NCBI GenBank assembly: GCA_003212925.1
Contig: QCOL01000008.1
Span: 1 to 51,491 of the forward strand
DNA: 51,491 nt
Reading direction: 5' to 3'
Source: Pelagibacteraceae bacterium AG-430-P08
Lineage (GTDB): Bacteria > Pseudomonadota > Alphaproteobacteria > Pelagibacterales > Pelagibacteraceae
Below, piece by piece: positions 8,023 to 17,287 of this stretch (positions within the stretch are counted from its first letter, which is position 1; each line of letters begins with the position of its first letter). A program made the position numbers and the translations under genes. The notes below the pieces were generated by a model. That model worked only from the letters and a program-made list of their open reading frames with translations, made no database searches and was not told where the DNA came from.

Positions 8023-10362
8023 ATGACAAAGTTGTTCAAAAATATTTTAGTTCTATTGTTAAGCATTTCATTGTTAATAGTGATTGTAATTTTCGGCGTT
8101 TTATGGACTTTTTCTAACAATATCCCAGATTATAAATTTCTTAAAAATTATAAGCCATCAGTATCAAGTAAAATGTACTCAGGAAACGGTGATTTGGTTG
8201 CTGATTTTTCAAAGGAAAAAAGGATTTTTGTTCCATATAGCGCTATTCCGTCAAATGTTATTAACGCTTTTTTGTCTGCGGAGGATAAAAACTTTTTTAC
8301 CCATCCTGGTGTTGATGCAAAAGGTGTTCTTAGAGCAACATTTAATAATATAACTAATATAATGACCTCGAAAAGACTTGAGGGTGCCTCTACAATCACC
8401 CAGCAGGTCGCAAAAAATTTTTTATTAACTAATGAAGTTAGTATTAATCGAAAAATTAAAGAGGCAATTTTAGCATTTAGAATTGAAAGAGCTTTAAATA
8501 AAGAGAGAATATTAGAATTATATCTAAATCAAATATATTTGGGTAGTGGAGCTTATGGTGTTGCTGCTGCGAGTTTAGAATATTTTGATAAGTCAATTAA
8601 AGAACTAAATTATGCAGAAGCTGCATTGTTAGCAGCTTTACCAAAAGCTCCTAGTAGATATAACCCTTATAACAACATTGATTTAGCAAAATTTAGAAGA
8701 GATTTAGTTTTAAAAAATTTAAATCAAAATGGATTTTTAAATCTCGAAAAATTTAATGAATATAAAAATCAAAATATTAAATTGAAAAAAAAGGAAAAAA
8801 TTTATTTAGAGGATGCACAGTATTATATCGAAGATGTTAGAAAAAATATAATAGACAAACTATCTTATGAAAAAGTTTACAAACAAGGTTATAATATAAA
8901 TACTCCAATCAATTTAAACTTACAAAAAATTGCTACAGAGTCTTTAAGAAATGGTTTAATCGCTTATGATCAAAGAAAAGGTTGGCGTGGACCAATTACA
9001 AATATAAAATATTCTGATAATTGGCATAAGAATATATATAAAAAATATAAATTAGAGAATTCTATTGGTTGGGAAATAGCAATTGTAAAAGAAATAGGTC
9101 AATTTCGAACCAAAATTGAGACTAAAGAAGAATTAAATGGCCTAATAAAATTTAATGAAATCTCATGGACTAAAAAGGAGTTTGAAGATTTACTCAAAGT
9201 TGGCGATTTAATTTATGTTAAGAGAGTTAAAGATAACTTTTATAGTTTAAAACAACTTCCAAAAATTAATGGTGGCATTGTTGTCATGGACCCTTATACG
9301 GGACGGGTTTTAGCCTTAAGTGGAGGATTTAGTTTTAAATCAAGTGAATTTAATAGAGCTACGCAAGCTCTAAGACAACCTGGTTCAGCATTTAAACCAT
9401 TTGTATATGCGTTAGCGTTAGAAAATAAATATACTCCATCATCTTTAGTGCTTGATGCACCTCTAGTATTAGATCAAGGAATTGATTTAAAAAAATGGAA
9501 GCCAGAAAATTATGGTAAAAAGTTTTATGGACCCTCTACACTGAGAGTAGGGCTTGAAAAATCAAGAAACTTAATGACTGTAAGAATTGCTCAAAACTTG
9601 GGCGTGGATAAACTAGCAAGATTTTCTAAGGATTTAAAAATTTATGAAAACCCTGAGGAATTACTTTCAATTTCTCTTGGATCAGCTGAAACAACTCTTT
9701 TAAATTTAACTTCAGCTTACTCATCATTTGTAAACGGTGGAAAATTAATTAGTGCTATAATAATAGACAGAATTCAAGACAGCGAAGGAAATACAATAAT
9801 TAATAATGAAAATAGAAAGTGTATGAATTGTGATAAGATTTCATACACCGGTAAAGATTATCCTCAAATAGAAGATAATTATGAACAAGTAATGTCCGAG
9901 CAAACTGCATATCAAGTAACAACAATTTTAGAAGGAGTAATAAAAAGAGGAACTGGGAAAAAATTAAGAGATTTACAATTAAACTTGGCTGGAAAAACTG
10001 GAACTACAAATGAAAACACGGATGCATGGTTTATTGGTTTTACATCAAATTTAGTGATTGGAGTTTATGTCGGAATGGATAATCCGGAACCATTAGGTAA
10101 ATTTGAAACTGGATCAAAAGCTGCATTACCTATTTTTAGAGAATTCATTGAAAATTCAGTCAAAAAATCTGAAGCAAGGCCGTTTAAGGTACCTGAAAAA
10201 ATGACACTTATGGTTGTTGACCCGTTAACTGGAGAAAAAGCTAAATTTAATTCAAAAAATACGATTATTGAGGCTTACAAAAGCAAAAATGTTTTAAATG
10301 GAAAAGTATTGTATTCTGATAATGATAGAATCGATAAAAATGATATATTAAAATTTTATTAA
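8023..10362 (+). CDS. mrcA: Penicillin-binding protein 1A (bifunctional class A PBP)
   Basis: Polymerises glycan strands and cross-links peptidoglycan at the inner membrane. The 779-residue protein has a single N-terminal membrane anchor (about 8-30), a GT51 glycosyltransferase domain with AEDKNFFTHPGVD and GASTITQQVAKNF, an intervening domain, and a transpeptidase domain with SxxK (Ser455 in PGSAFKPF), SRN (Ser514 in KSRNLM) and KTG (Lys658 in AGKTGTT). All catalytic motifs are intact. A TATAAT hexamer at 8008-8013 directly upstream could be a -10 element, but no good -35 is seen. Its TAA overlaps the ATG of prfB by one base. Confidence 0.96.
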   Translation: MTKLFKNILVLLLSISLLIVIVIFGVLWTFSNNIPDYKFLKNYKPSVSSKMYSGNGDLVADFSKEKRIFVPYSAIPSNVINAFLSAEDKNFFTHPGVDAKGVLRATFNNITNIMTSKRLEGASTITQQVAKNFLLTNEVSINRKIKEAILAFRIERALNKERILELYLNQIYLGSGAYGVAAASLEYFDKSIKELNYAEAALLAALPKAPSRYNPYNNIDLAKFRRDLVLKNLNQNGFLNLEKFNEYKNQNIKLKKKEKIYLEDAQYYIEDVRKNIIDKLSYEKVYKQGYNINTPINLNLQKIATESLRNGLIAYDQRKGWRGPITNIKYSDNWHKNIYKKYKLENSIGWEIAIVKEIGQFRTKIETKEELNGLIKFNEISWTKKEFEDLLKVGDLIYVKRVKDNFYSLKQLPKINGGIVVMDPYTGRVLALSGGFSFKSSEFNRATQALRQPGSAFKPFVYALALENKYTPSSLVLDAPLVLDQGIDLKKWKPENYGKKFYGPSTLRVGLEKSRNLMTVRIAQNLGVDKLARFSKDLKIYENPEELLSISLGSAETTLLNLTSAYSSFVNGGKLISAIIIDRIQDSEGNTIINNENRKCMNCDKISYTGKDYPQIEDNYEQVMSEQTAYQVTTILEGVIKRGTGKKLRDLQLNLAGKTGTTNENTDAWFIGFTSNLVIGVYVGMDNPEPLGKFETGSKAALPIFREFIENSVKKSEARPFKVPEKMTLMVVDPLTGEKAKFNSKNTIIEAYKSKNVLNGKVLYSDNDRIDKNDILKFY

Positions 10363-11457
10363 TGGATGATAAATATTTAGATCTTAAAAGAGAAATCGAA
10401 AAAATTAATCAAAGAGTTAAGGAGTATCTTTGAAAAAAATAAGATTTACTCAAAACTGGAACATTTAGATAAAAAAATGCTTGATGCCAATTTTTGGCAA
10501 GATAAAGCAAACTCTCAAAAGACAATTAAGGAAAAAAAACTTTTTGAGGATTTGATCAATTCTTACGAGGACTCAATCAATCAACATAAGGATTTAGATG
10601 ACCTTTACTCTTTAGCTACAGATGAGAATAATCTTAATGTAAAAAAAGAAGTCATGGAAAGTATTAAAGAATTGAGATCAAAAGTTAAGAAAAATGAAAT
10701 AAGATGTTTTTTATCAAATGAGGCAGACCCATTTGATTGTTATGTAGAAATTCATGCCGGTGCTGGGGGCACAGAAAGTCAAGATTGGGCTAATATGTTG
10801 AGAAGAATGTATATGAAATGGTCGGATGATAAGAATTATAAATGTAATTTAATAAGTGAGCATAAAGGCGAGGAGGCAGGAATAAAATCTTCCACCATAA
10901 AAATTGAGGGGGATTATGTATTTGGATGGCTTAAAAAAGAGTCTGGAATTCACCGTCTTGTAAGAATATCTCCTTTTGACTCAGGAGCTAGAAGACACAC
11001 TAGTTTTGCTAGTATTTGGGTTTATCCAGTCGTTGATGAAAATTTGAACATTGAAATATTAGACAAAGATTTGAGAATTGATACTTATCGCTCAAGTGGT
11101 GCTGGTGGACAACATGTTAACACAACTGACAGTGCTGTTAGGATAACTCATATCCCATCAAAAATAGTTGTTCAATGTCAAAACGAGAGGTCTCAACATA
11201 AAAATAAAGAAACCTGTATGAATATGTTAAAAGCACGACTTTATGATTTTGAAATGAAAAAAAAAGATAAACAAAATCAAAATAATGAAGCTTCAAAAGC
11301 TGACATAGGGTGGGGCCATCAAATTAGATCGTACGTCCTACAACCTTACAGATTAGTTAAAGATAACAGGACAAACTTTGAAAGTACAAGCCCAGATAAA
11401 GTTTTAGATGGCGAAATTGACGCTTTTTTAGAGAAATCTTTGTACCAAATTAAATGA
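10362..11457 (+). CDS. prfB: Peptide chain release factor 2, made by programmed +1 frameshift
   Basis: RF2 recognises UGA and UAA and triggers peptidyl-tRNA hydrolysis. The gene is in two frames: ATG at 10362, 23 codons to CTT (10428-10430), in-frame TGA at 10431-10433, and then the +1 frame from GAA at 10432 to the stop at 11457, so join(10362..10430,10432..11457), 364 residues, the normal RF2 length. The catalytic GGQ (SSGAGGQHVN) and the RF2-specific SPF tripeptide (VRISPFDSGARRH) are present. It is coupled to the PBP1A gene by a one-base overlap. The in-frame TGA is autoregulatory and not a defect. Confidence 0.96.
10420..10434 (+). promoter_or_regulatory. RF2 programmed +1 frameshift signal
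   Basis: The site reads AAGGAGTATCTTTGA: an internal Shine-Dalgarno-like AAGGAG, three bases (TAT), the slippery CTT and the TGA stop, followed by A. It has the same order and spacing as the E. coli prfB signal (AGGGGGTATCTTTGAC), with only small changes in the Shine-Dalgarno part and the base after the stop. When RF2 is scarce, ribosomes pause at TGA and slip +1 to finish RF2. Confidence 0.95.
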
Positions 11458-13652
11458 AAAAAATAATTTTTAGATTTTTAATATTCACGTTATTACTAAT
11501 CTTTGGTTTTATTACTTACTTAAGTACTATTGGTATAGAAACAGATGTTTTTAATGATCAAATATCTAAAGAAGTTAAAAAAATTGATAATCAATTAGAG
11601 CTAAATTTAGATAAAATAAGTATCATCTTAGATCCTTTTAAATTTAAATTAATGTTAAAAACTGTTGGGGTAAATTTAAAGAATAGAAATAAATTAATTA
11701 AACTAGAGAGTATCAAATCTAATATTGATATTAAAACATTCATAAATAAAAAATTTTCGCTATCTGAATTAGATATAACTACTAGGACAATCGAAATTAA
11801 AAATTTAATTTCATTTATAAGATCCATTAAGGATAGCCCTCAAATTTACGTATTAGAAAAGTTTATGAAAAAAGGATATTTGATAGCAGACATAAATCTT
11901 AAATTTGATCAAAAAGGTAATATTAAAGATGATTTTATTATAAAAGGATTTGTAAAAGATGGTGAGGTAAGAACTTTAAAAAAAATAAATTTATCAAAAA
12001 TAAGTCTTATTTTTAATCTTCAAAATAATAAATTTGAATTTAAAGATATAAATTTATCATATGATAATAATGATTTGATCTTTCCAGAATTAAATATCAA
12101 AAAACAAAAAAATAAATTTTTAGTTTCAGGCAAAAATAATAGTAAAAATTTAGTCTTAGATAATAAAAAGATTAATCAATTATTAAATATCGATTTTTCT
12201 AATCTAAAGGTCAAATCAGCCGAGTTTGATTTATCAAATACTTTTTCATTCAAAATTGATAATAAATACAAGATAGATGATTTTAAAATAGATTCTTTAA
12301 TGAATTTAAAAAATTCCAAAGTTGTAAGTTCAAAAAATTTGAAAGAGTTTTTTCCAGAATTAAATGATATAATTGAGTTGTCAGATCACCAAATACAAAT
12401 TGAGTATAAAGAAAATTTCCTAAGTATTATTGGTAATGGAAGTATTCTAATCCAAAAAGAAAAAGATAATATTAAGTATAATTTTTCTAAATCAAAAAAA
12501 AACTTAAAATTTGATACTTCATTAGAAATCAAGAAAAACCCATTTCATCTGAATTTTTTGAATTATGAAAAAAATCAAGATAATAAATTAAAGATAATTA
12601 TTCTTGGAATTAAAAATCTTTTATCAAATGAGATTAATTTTAAGAATATCTCAATAAAAGAAAAAAATAATAAATTTGAAATTCAAAACTTATCATTATC
12701 GAAGAAATATAAAATTAAATCTATTAGCGATGTAAATTTAAGTTATTTTGATAATGACTTATTGAAAAATGATTTATCAATCAAAAAAAGAGATAAAGAT
12801 TATTTATTAAAATCTAATAGTTTTAACGCCACTAAAATTATAGATGATTTATTAAAAGATGATAAAAATCAAGAGAGCAAAAAAATTTTTTCTAAAAATT
12901 TTAAACTAAATATAAAGATAGAAGAAGCATTCCTTGATAAAGATCATCCAATAGAAGATTTAGGTGGATATTTAACATTCAACAATAGTGAGGTAATTGA
13001 CGCTAATTTAGGTGGAGATTTTTCCGATAATCAGAGAATTAATTTAACTATTAGATCTACTTCAAATGAGAAAATTACAACTCTTTATTCTGATTTAGCT
13101 AAGCCTTTTGTTAATAGGTACAAATTTATAAAAGGTTTTGAGGAAGGAAATTTAGATTTTTATTCCATTAAACAAAATAATGTCTCTAATTCAAAATTAA
13201 TAATAGATAATTTTAAAGTACAAGAAGTACCAGCTTTGGCAAAATTGTTAACATTAGCATCTCTTCAAGGTATTGCTGACTTATTAACTGGTGAGGGAAT
13301 AAGATTTACAGATTTCGAAATGAAATTTTCCAATAAAAATGATCTTATGAGAATAGAGGAGTTATATGCCATCGGTCCCGCTATTTCTTTATTGATGGAA
13401 GGATATATTGAAAGTGATGATGTGGTTAGTCTTAGAGGAACTATGGTTCCAGCAACAACAATTAATAGGACTATATCCTCAATTCCTCTTCTTGGAGATA
13501 TTTTAGTAGGAAAAAAAGTTGGAGAAGGTGTTTTTGGTGTGAGTTTTAAGATAAAAGGTCCCCCAAATAAATTAAAAACAACTGTAAACCCTGTGAAAAC
13601 TCTTACACCAAGATTCATCACGAGAACTCTTGAAAAAATAAAAAAAAATTAA
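11454..13652 (+). CDS. AsmA-like / DUF3971 envelope protein
   Basis: A 732-residue protein with one N-terminal membrane helix (about 5-25) and a long beta-rich, very Lys/Asn/Ile-rich remainder expected in the periplasm. The last 150 residues (about 570-725) resemble the AsmA-like C-terminal domain: IDNFKVQEVPALAKLLTLAS, GLADLLTGEG-like GIADLLTGEGIRF, RGTMVPA, and IPLLGDILVGKKVGEGVFG with PPNKLKTTVNP. Such proteins are bridge-like lipid-transfer or outer-membrane biogenesis factors of the AsmA/YhdP/TamB group; the substrate here is unknown. Its ATG overlaps the prfB stop by 4 bases (ATGA), so it is probably in the same operon. It converges on tyrS with a 4-base overlap. Confidence 0.8.
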   Translation: MKKIIFRFLIFTLLLIFGFITYLSTIGIETDVFNDQISKEVKKIDNQLELNLDKISIILDPFKFKLMLKTVGVNLKNRNKLIKLESIKSNIDIKTFINKKFSLSELDITTRTIEIKNLISFIRSIKDSPQIYVLEKFMKKGYLIADINLKFDQKGNIKDDFIIKGFVKDGEVRTLKKINLSKISLIFNLQNNKFEFKDINLSYDNNDLIFPELNIKKQKNKFLVSGKNNSKNLVLDNKKINQLLNIDFSNLKVKSAEFDLSNTFSFKIDNKYKIDDFKIDSLMNLKNSKVVSSKNLKEFFPELNDIIELSDHQIQIEYKENFLSIIGNGSILIQKEKDNIKYNFSKSKKNLKFDTSLEIKKNPFHLNFLNYEKNQDNKLKIIILGIKNLLSNEINFKNISIKEKNNKFEIQNLSLSKKYKIKSISDVNLSYFDNDLLKNDLSIKKRDKDYLLKSNSFNATKIIDDLLKDDKNQESKKIFSKNFKLNIKIEEAFLDKDHPIEDLGGYLTFNNSEVIDANLGGDFSDNQRINLTIRSTSNEKITTLYSDLAKPFVNRYKFIKGFEEGNLDFYSIKQNNVSNSKLIIDNFKVQEVPALAKLLTLASLQGIADLLTGEGIRFTDFEMKFSNKNDLMRIEELYAIGPAISLLMEGYIESDDVVSLRGTMVPATTINRTISSIPLLGDILVGKKVGEGVFGVSFKIKGPPNKLKTTVNPVKTLTPRFITRTLEKIKKN

Positions 13653-14878
13653 TTTATTTCTACTTTGATATGTCTTTTTTTACCCAATGAGAGTTTAATT
13701 GTATTATCTTCAAATAATTTTTCACTGATTATTAGTTTCTCATCATTAATAATTTGATTATTAATTCTAACACCGCTACCTTTAATCAATCTTCTTATCT
13801 CACTTTTAGATTTTTCTAACTTGGAAAGAATTATTAAATCAACAATACTTAACTTATCATTCAATTGATCTTTTTTAATTGAAACGGAAGGTAATGCAGA
13901 ACCCATTGAATTTTCTGAAAAAGTTTTTTTTGCAGTTTCTTCACTTTTTTTCGCTTCTTGTTCACCATGAAGCATAGAAGTGGTTTGATTTGCTAAAACA
14001 ATTTTTTGTTCATTAATATTTTTTTCTTTAATTTTCTCTATTTCATCAATACTTAAGTCTGTGAAAAATTTAATGAACTTCGACACATCTCTATCATCTA
14101 TATTTCTCCAAAATTGCCAATAATCGTAAGGTGACAAAAATTTTTCATCCAACCATATTGCTCCATTTTCAGTTTTTCCCATTTTAGCACCAGTCGCTAA
14201 AGTGATTAAAGGAGTAGTTAAACCATATGTTTGTTGATTAGAATATCTTTTAATTAAATCTACACCATTCACTATATTACCCCACTGATCAGATCCACCG
14301 ATTTGCAATAAACAATTTTCTTTTTTATTAAGTTCTAAAAAATCGTAAGCTTGTAAAATCATATAATTAAATTCCATGTAACTTAACGATTGTTCTCTAT
14401 CTAACCTTGTTTTAACACTTTCAAAAGTTAGCATTTTATTTATTGTAAAATGTTTTCCAATATCTCTCAAAAAAGAGATGTAATTTAAATCTTTGAGCCA
14501 TTCATAGTTATTAAGAAATATTGGTTTTATATTTTTATCATTTGTATCTAAAAATTTTTTTAAAATTCTTTCAATATTTTTAGAATTTTTTTCAATTTCA
14601 TCCTTACTTAAAATTTTTCGTGTTTTATCTTTACCAGAAGGGTCTCCAATTCTTGTGGTTCCTCCACCTAACAATACAATTGGTTGGTGTCCGTGTTTTT
14701 GGAGCATCCGTAAACACATAATTTGTAGGAGACTGCCAACATGTAAACTTTCAGCTGTACAATCAAAACCAATGTAGGCTTTAATCTTTTTTTTATCCAA
14801 TAAAGAAGATAACTCATTTTCATCCGTACATTGATAAAAGTAGCCTCTGTCTTTAAATTCTTTTAAAAATTTATTCAT
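13649..14878 (-). CDS. tyrS: Tyrosyl-tRNA synthetase
   Basis: Charges tRNA-Tyr. The 409-residue class I enzyme has the HIGH-like motif in CTAESLHVGSL, the tyrosine/tRNA-pocket region QIGGSDQWGNIVNG, the KMSKS-like signature TGAKMGKTENG, and a C-terminal S4 RNA-binding domain (about 345-405, SKSEIRRLIKGSGVRINNQ). Length and order are typical of the bacterial TyrS with AFGKT-type KMSKS. It is divergent from anmK over 47 bases. Confidence 0.96.
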   Translation of the reverse strand: MNKFLKEFKDRGYFYQCTDENELSSLLDKKKIKAYIGFDCTAESLHVGSLLQIMCLRMLQKHGHQPIVLLGGGTTRIGDPSGKDKTRKILSKDEIEKNSKNIERILKKFLDTNDKNIKPIFLNNYEWLKDLNYISFLRDIGKHFTINKMLTFESVKTRLDREQSLSYMEFNYMILQAYDFLELNKKENCLLQIGGSDQWGNIVNGVDLIKRYSNQQTYGLTTPLITLATGAKMGKTENGAIWLDEKFLSPYDYWQFWRNIDDRDVSKFIKFFTDLSIDEIEKIKEKNINEQKIVLANQTTSMLHGEQEAKKSEETAKKTFSENSMGSALPSVSIKKDQLNDKLSIVDLIILSKLEKSKSEIRRLIKGSGVRINNQIINDEKLIISEKLFEDNTIKLSLGKKRHIKVEIN

Positions 14879-14925
14879 AAGCGTATAATTCTACAATATA
14901 CAAATTTTGTTAAAAAAAAATAATA

Positions 14926-16071
14926 ATGAAAAAAAAGATATTTACCTCAATAGGTTTGATGAGCGGTACATCAATGGATGGAGTGGATTTATCTGTTATA
15001 AAATCTGATGGTAATGATCAATTTTCCAGTATTTATAATACTTATAAGGAATTTGATAATGGACTTTATAAGCAATTAATTGGCTTAAGAGATAAAATCA
15101 GTAATTCTACAGACTTAAAGACTTACTCTAAAGAGATTAATGATGTGGAAAAAAAATTCACATTATTCAACAGTCACTCAATAAGTGAGGTGATTAGAGA
15201 CATTAATGAAGATATTGATTTGATTGGTTTCCACGGTCAAACAGTGTTTCATGATCCAAAAATTCAAATTTCAAAGCAGTTAGGAGATGGAAAACTTTTA
15301 TCTAGTTTATTTAAAAAAATTGTAATTAATAATTTTAGACAAAATGATTTAAATCATGGAGGCCAAGGTGCTCCACTTACACCAATATTTCATAGTTTAA
15401 TTTCAAAAATTATTCAAAAAAATTTTAAGCTTAAATTGCCGATAAACATAATTAATATTGGAGGTATTACAAATATCACTCAAATCAAACAAGATCTCAA
15501 TAATTCAATAAATTTTTTTGCTTATGATGTGGGCCCAGGAAATTGTTTGATAGATGACTGGGTAAGAAATAATAAAGATTTAAAATTTGATAAAGATGGA
15601 AATTATGCAAATAATGGAAAAGTTGATGATTTAATTTTAAATCAAGCAATAGATAACTTTGAGTTTAAATCTTATGAAACCTCATTGGATGTAAAAGATT
15701 TTGATACATCATTTGTAAAAGGCTTATCATTTGAGGATGGGTGTGCGACTTTAACAAAATTTACTGCATATCTAATTGCTGATGGTTTGAGGAAAATTAA
15801 CAAACAAAATAATATTAATCCACATCAATATATATTTTGTGGAGGTGGAAGAAAAAATAAATCTTTGATGCAATCGATTGAAAATTACTTACTAAATAAG
15901 AATATAATCATAAAAAATATAGACGATTATAATTTTGATGGAAATTTTATTGAGTCACAAGCTTTTGCGTATTTAGCTATAAGATCATATTTAAAATTAC
16001 CAATCTCATTTCCAAGCACTACGAGATGTTTAAAAGCAATTTCAGGTGGTGATATTTTGCAAAATTTTTAA
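14926..16071 (+). CDS. anmK: Anhydro-N-acetylmuramic acid kinase
   Basis: Phosphorylates and hydrolyses 1,6-anhydro-MurNAc to MurNAc-6-phosphate in peptidoglycan recycling. The 381-residue protein has the N-terminal ATP-binding GLMSGTSMDGVD, the conserved DLIGFHGQTVFHDP, the NHGGQGAPLTPIFH stretch with catalytic Asp context, INIGGITNIT, YDVGPGNCLIDDW and a C-terminal FCGGGRKN. The length matches E. coli AnmK. It converges on the downstream hydrolase with a 4-base stop overlap. No other recycling genes are in the window. Confidence 0.94.
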   Translation: MKKKIFTSIGLMSGTSMDGVDLSVIKSDGNDQFSSIYNTYKEFDNGLYKQLIGLRDKISNSTDLKTYSKEINDVEKKFTLFNSHSISEVIRDINEDIDLIGFHGQTVFHDPKIQISKQLGDGKLLSSLFKKIVINNFRQNDLNHGGQGAPLTPIFHSLISKIIQKNFKLKLPINIINIGGITNITQIKQDLNNSINFFAYDVGPGNCLIDDWVRNNKDLKFDKDGNYANNGKVDDLILNQAIDNFEFKSYETSLDVKDFDTSFVKGLSFEDGCATLTKFTAYLIADGLRKINKQNNINPHQYIFCGGGRKNKSLMQSIENYLLNKNIIIKNIDDYNFDGNFIESQAFAYLAIRSYLKLPISFPSTTRCLKAISGGDILQNF

Positions 16072-16724
16072 TAAAGAGCTGTCTCTTTTTTTATGTATTT
16101 AGAAATACATTTTGTTAATTCAGTCTCACTTTTTGAAAAAAAATGATTTGCACCTGGGATAGTTTCAAATTCTACTTTAATTCCCTTCTGTGCACTAAGT
16201 TTGTTATCTAAATCCTTAATATATTCAAAGGGAACTAGTTCATCTTTTTTTCCATATACCATTAATCCAGATGAGGGACATGGTGATAAAAAAGAAAAAT
16301 CATAAACATTAGGTTGAGGTGAAATCGCTACAAATCTATTAATTTCAGGTCTTCTCATTAATAATTGCATAGCAATAAGCGAACCAAAAGAAAAACCTGA
16401 TACCCAACATTGAGAATTATCAAAATTCTCTCTTTCCAACCAATCCAAAGCAGCAGCAGCATCAGCTAATTCACCTTGACCATTGTCAAACTCACCATCA
16501 CTTTTTCCAACACCTCTAAAATTGACTCTACAAACTGAAAAATCATTATCCATAAAAGCATGGAATGTTTCTACAACTACTTTATTATTCATCGTTCCAC
16601 CATATTGAGGATGAGGTTGTAAAACTAAAGCAATTGGAGAGGTATTTTTTTTGCTTTTATAATATTTTGCCTCTAGTCTTCCAGCAGGACCAGGAATAAA
16701 TATTTCTAAAATTTTATTTTCCAT
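16068..16724 (-). CDS. Alpha/beta hydrolase (COG2945-type)
   Basis: A 218-residue serine hydrolase of unknown substrate. The nucleophile elbow is SGFSFGSL (GxSxG), the HPHPQYGGTMNNKVV-like segment near the N-terminus (LQPHPQYGGTMNNKVV) and NFRGVGKSDGEFD are typical of the small COG2945 hydrolases, and the acid and histidine are likely in GKKDELVPFE and GANHFF. It has no signal peptide, so it is probably cytosolic. It is divergent from the iscR-suf operon with 135 bases between the starts. Confidence 0.85.
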   Translation of the reverse strand: MENKILEIFIPGPAGRLEAKYYKSKKNTSPIALVLQPHPQYGGTMNNKVVVETFHAFMDNDFSVCRVNFRGVGKSDGEFDNGQGELADAAAALDWLERENFDNSQCWVSGFSFGSLIAMQLLMRRPEINRFVAISPQPNVYDFSFLSPCPSSGLMVYGKKDELVPFEYIKDLDNKLSAQKGIKVEFETIPGANHFFSKSETELTKCISKYIKKETALY

Positions 16725-16806
16725 AATTGATATTGATAATTATTCTCACAAAAAAATTACGTTTATCACATGTCCGTGACAAAATGTTAGTATTTTTTTT
16801 GGTCAG

Positions 16807-16838
16807 ATACTTGACTATTTTAGTCGGGTTTATATATA
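16807..16838 (+). promoter_or_regulatory. suf operon promoter overlapped by an IscR type 1 box
   Basis: The 25 bases 16807-16831 match the E. coli-type IscR type 1 consensus (ATASYYGACTRWWWYAGTC followed by RRSTAT) at 24 of 25 positions; the only mismatch is T for A next to the end. The half-sites are GACT and AGTC around ATTTT. TTGACT at 16811-16816 inside the box can serve as -35 and TATATA at 16833-16838 as -10, with a 16-base spacer. Binding of holo-IscR would block this promoter, so negative autoregulation of iscR-suf is expected. Confidence 0.82.
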
Positions 16839-16859
16839 CCCCAGTAAAACAAAGGTTTT

Positions 16860-17285
16860 ATGAAACTAACATCTAAAGGCAGATATGCGGTAATGGCTTT
16901 AGTGGATCTGGCAAGATTTAATAATATTAACCCAGTATCTTTAAGAGACATTTCGCTAAGACAAGGTATTTCCCTTGATTACTTAGAGCAAATTTTTTCT
17001 AAACTTAGAAAAAAAGAAATTGTTCAAAGTGTTAGAGGTAACCAAGGAGGATACGTATTAAACAAAAAAGCTAAAGAAATTAAACTTACAAATATTTTTG
17101 ATGCGGTCGATGAAAAGGTTAAAACTGTTCAGTGTAAAAAAGAGTCCAAAAAAGGTTGCAATGGTAAATCTACAAAATGTTTAACCCATAATTTATGGGA
17201 TGAGCTTGAAAACCATATAAACGATTTTTTTGAAAAAAAGAGTTTAGAGGATCTTATTCAAGATAACATTGAGAGAAGAATTTAA
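16860..17285 (+). CDS. iscR: IscR-type Rrf2 regulator of iron-sulfur assembly
   Basis: A winged-helix [2Fe-2S] sensor. The 141 residues start with the family signature [18 protein letters not shown], followed by the recognition helix [15 protein letters not shown] and the wing [10 protein letters not shown]. The cluster ligands are Cys92, Cys100 and Cys107 with His110 (KCLTHNLW); the spacings (C-x7-C-x6-C-x2-H) are a little longer than E. coli IscR (C-x5-C-x5-C-x2-H). It is first in the suf operon, two bases ahead of sufB, and an IscR type 1 box lies on its own promoter. Confidence 0.93.
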   Translation: MKLTSKGRYAVMALVDLARFNNINPVSLRDISLRQGISLDYLEQIFSKLRKKEIVQSVRGNQGGYVLNKKAKEIKLTNIFDAVDEKVKTVQCKKESKKGCNGKSTKCLTHNLWDELENHINDFFEKKSLEDLIQDNIERRI

Positions 17286-17287
17286 AA

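Noticed and set aside
10431..10433. In-frame TGA in prfB as a sign of a pseudogene or sequencing error
   Set aside because: The surrounding Shine-Dalgarno-like sequence, spacing and CTT match the known RF2 autoregulatory frameshift, and the protein is otherwise intact.
13265..13621. Long antisense open frames opposite real genes, such as this one opposite the AsmA-like gene, and those opposite sufC, sufU and aldehyde dehydrogenase
   Set aside because: They lack Shine-Dalgarno sequences, recognisable domains and normal composition, and lie entirely opposite well-identified genes.
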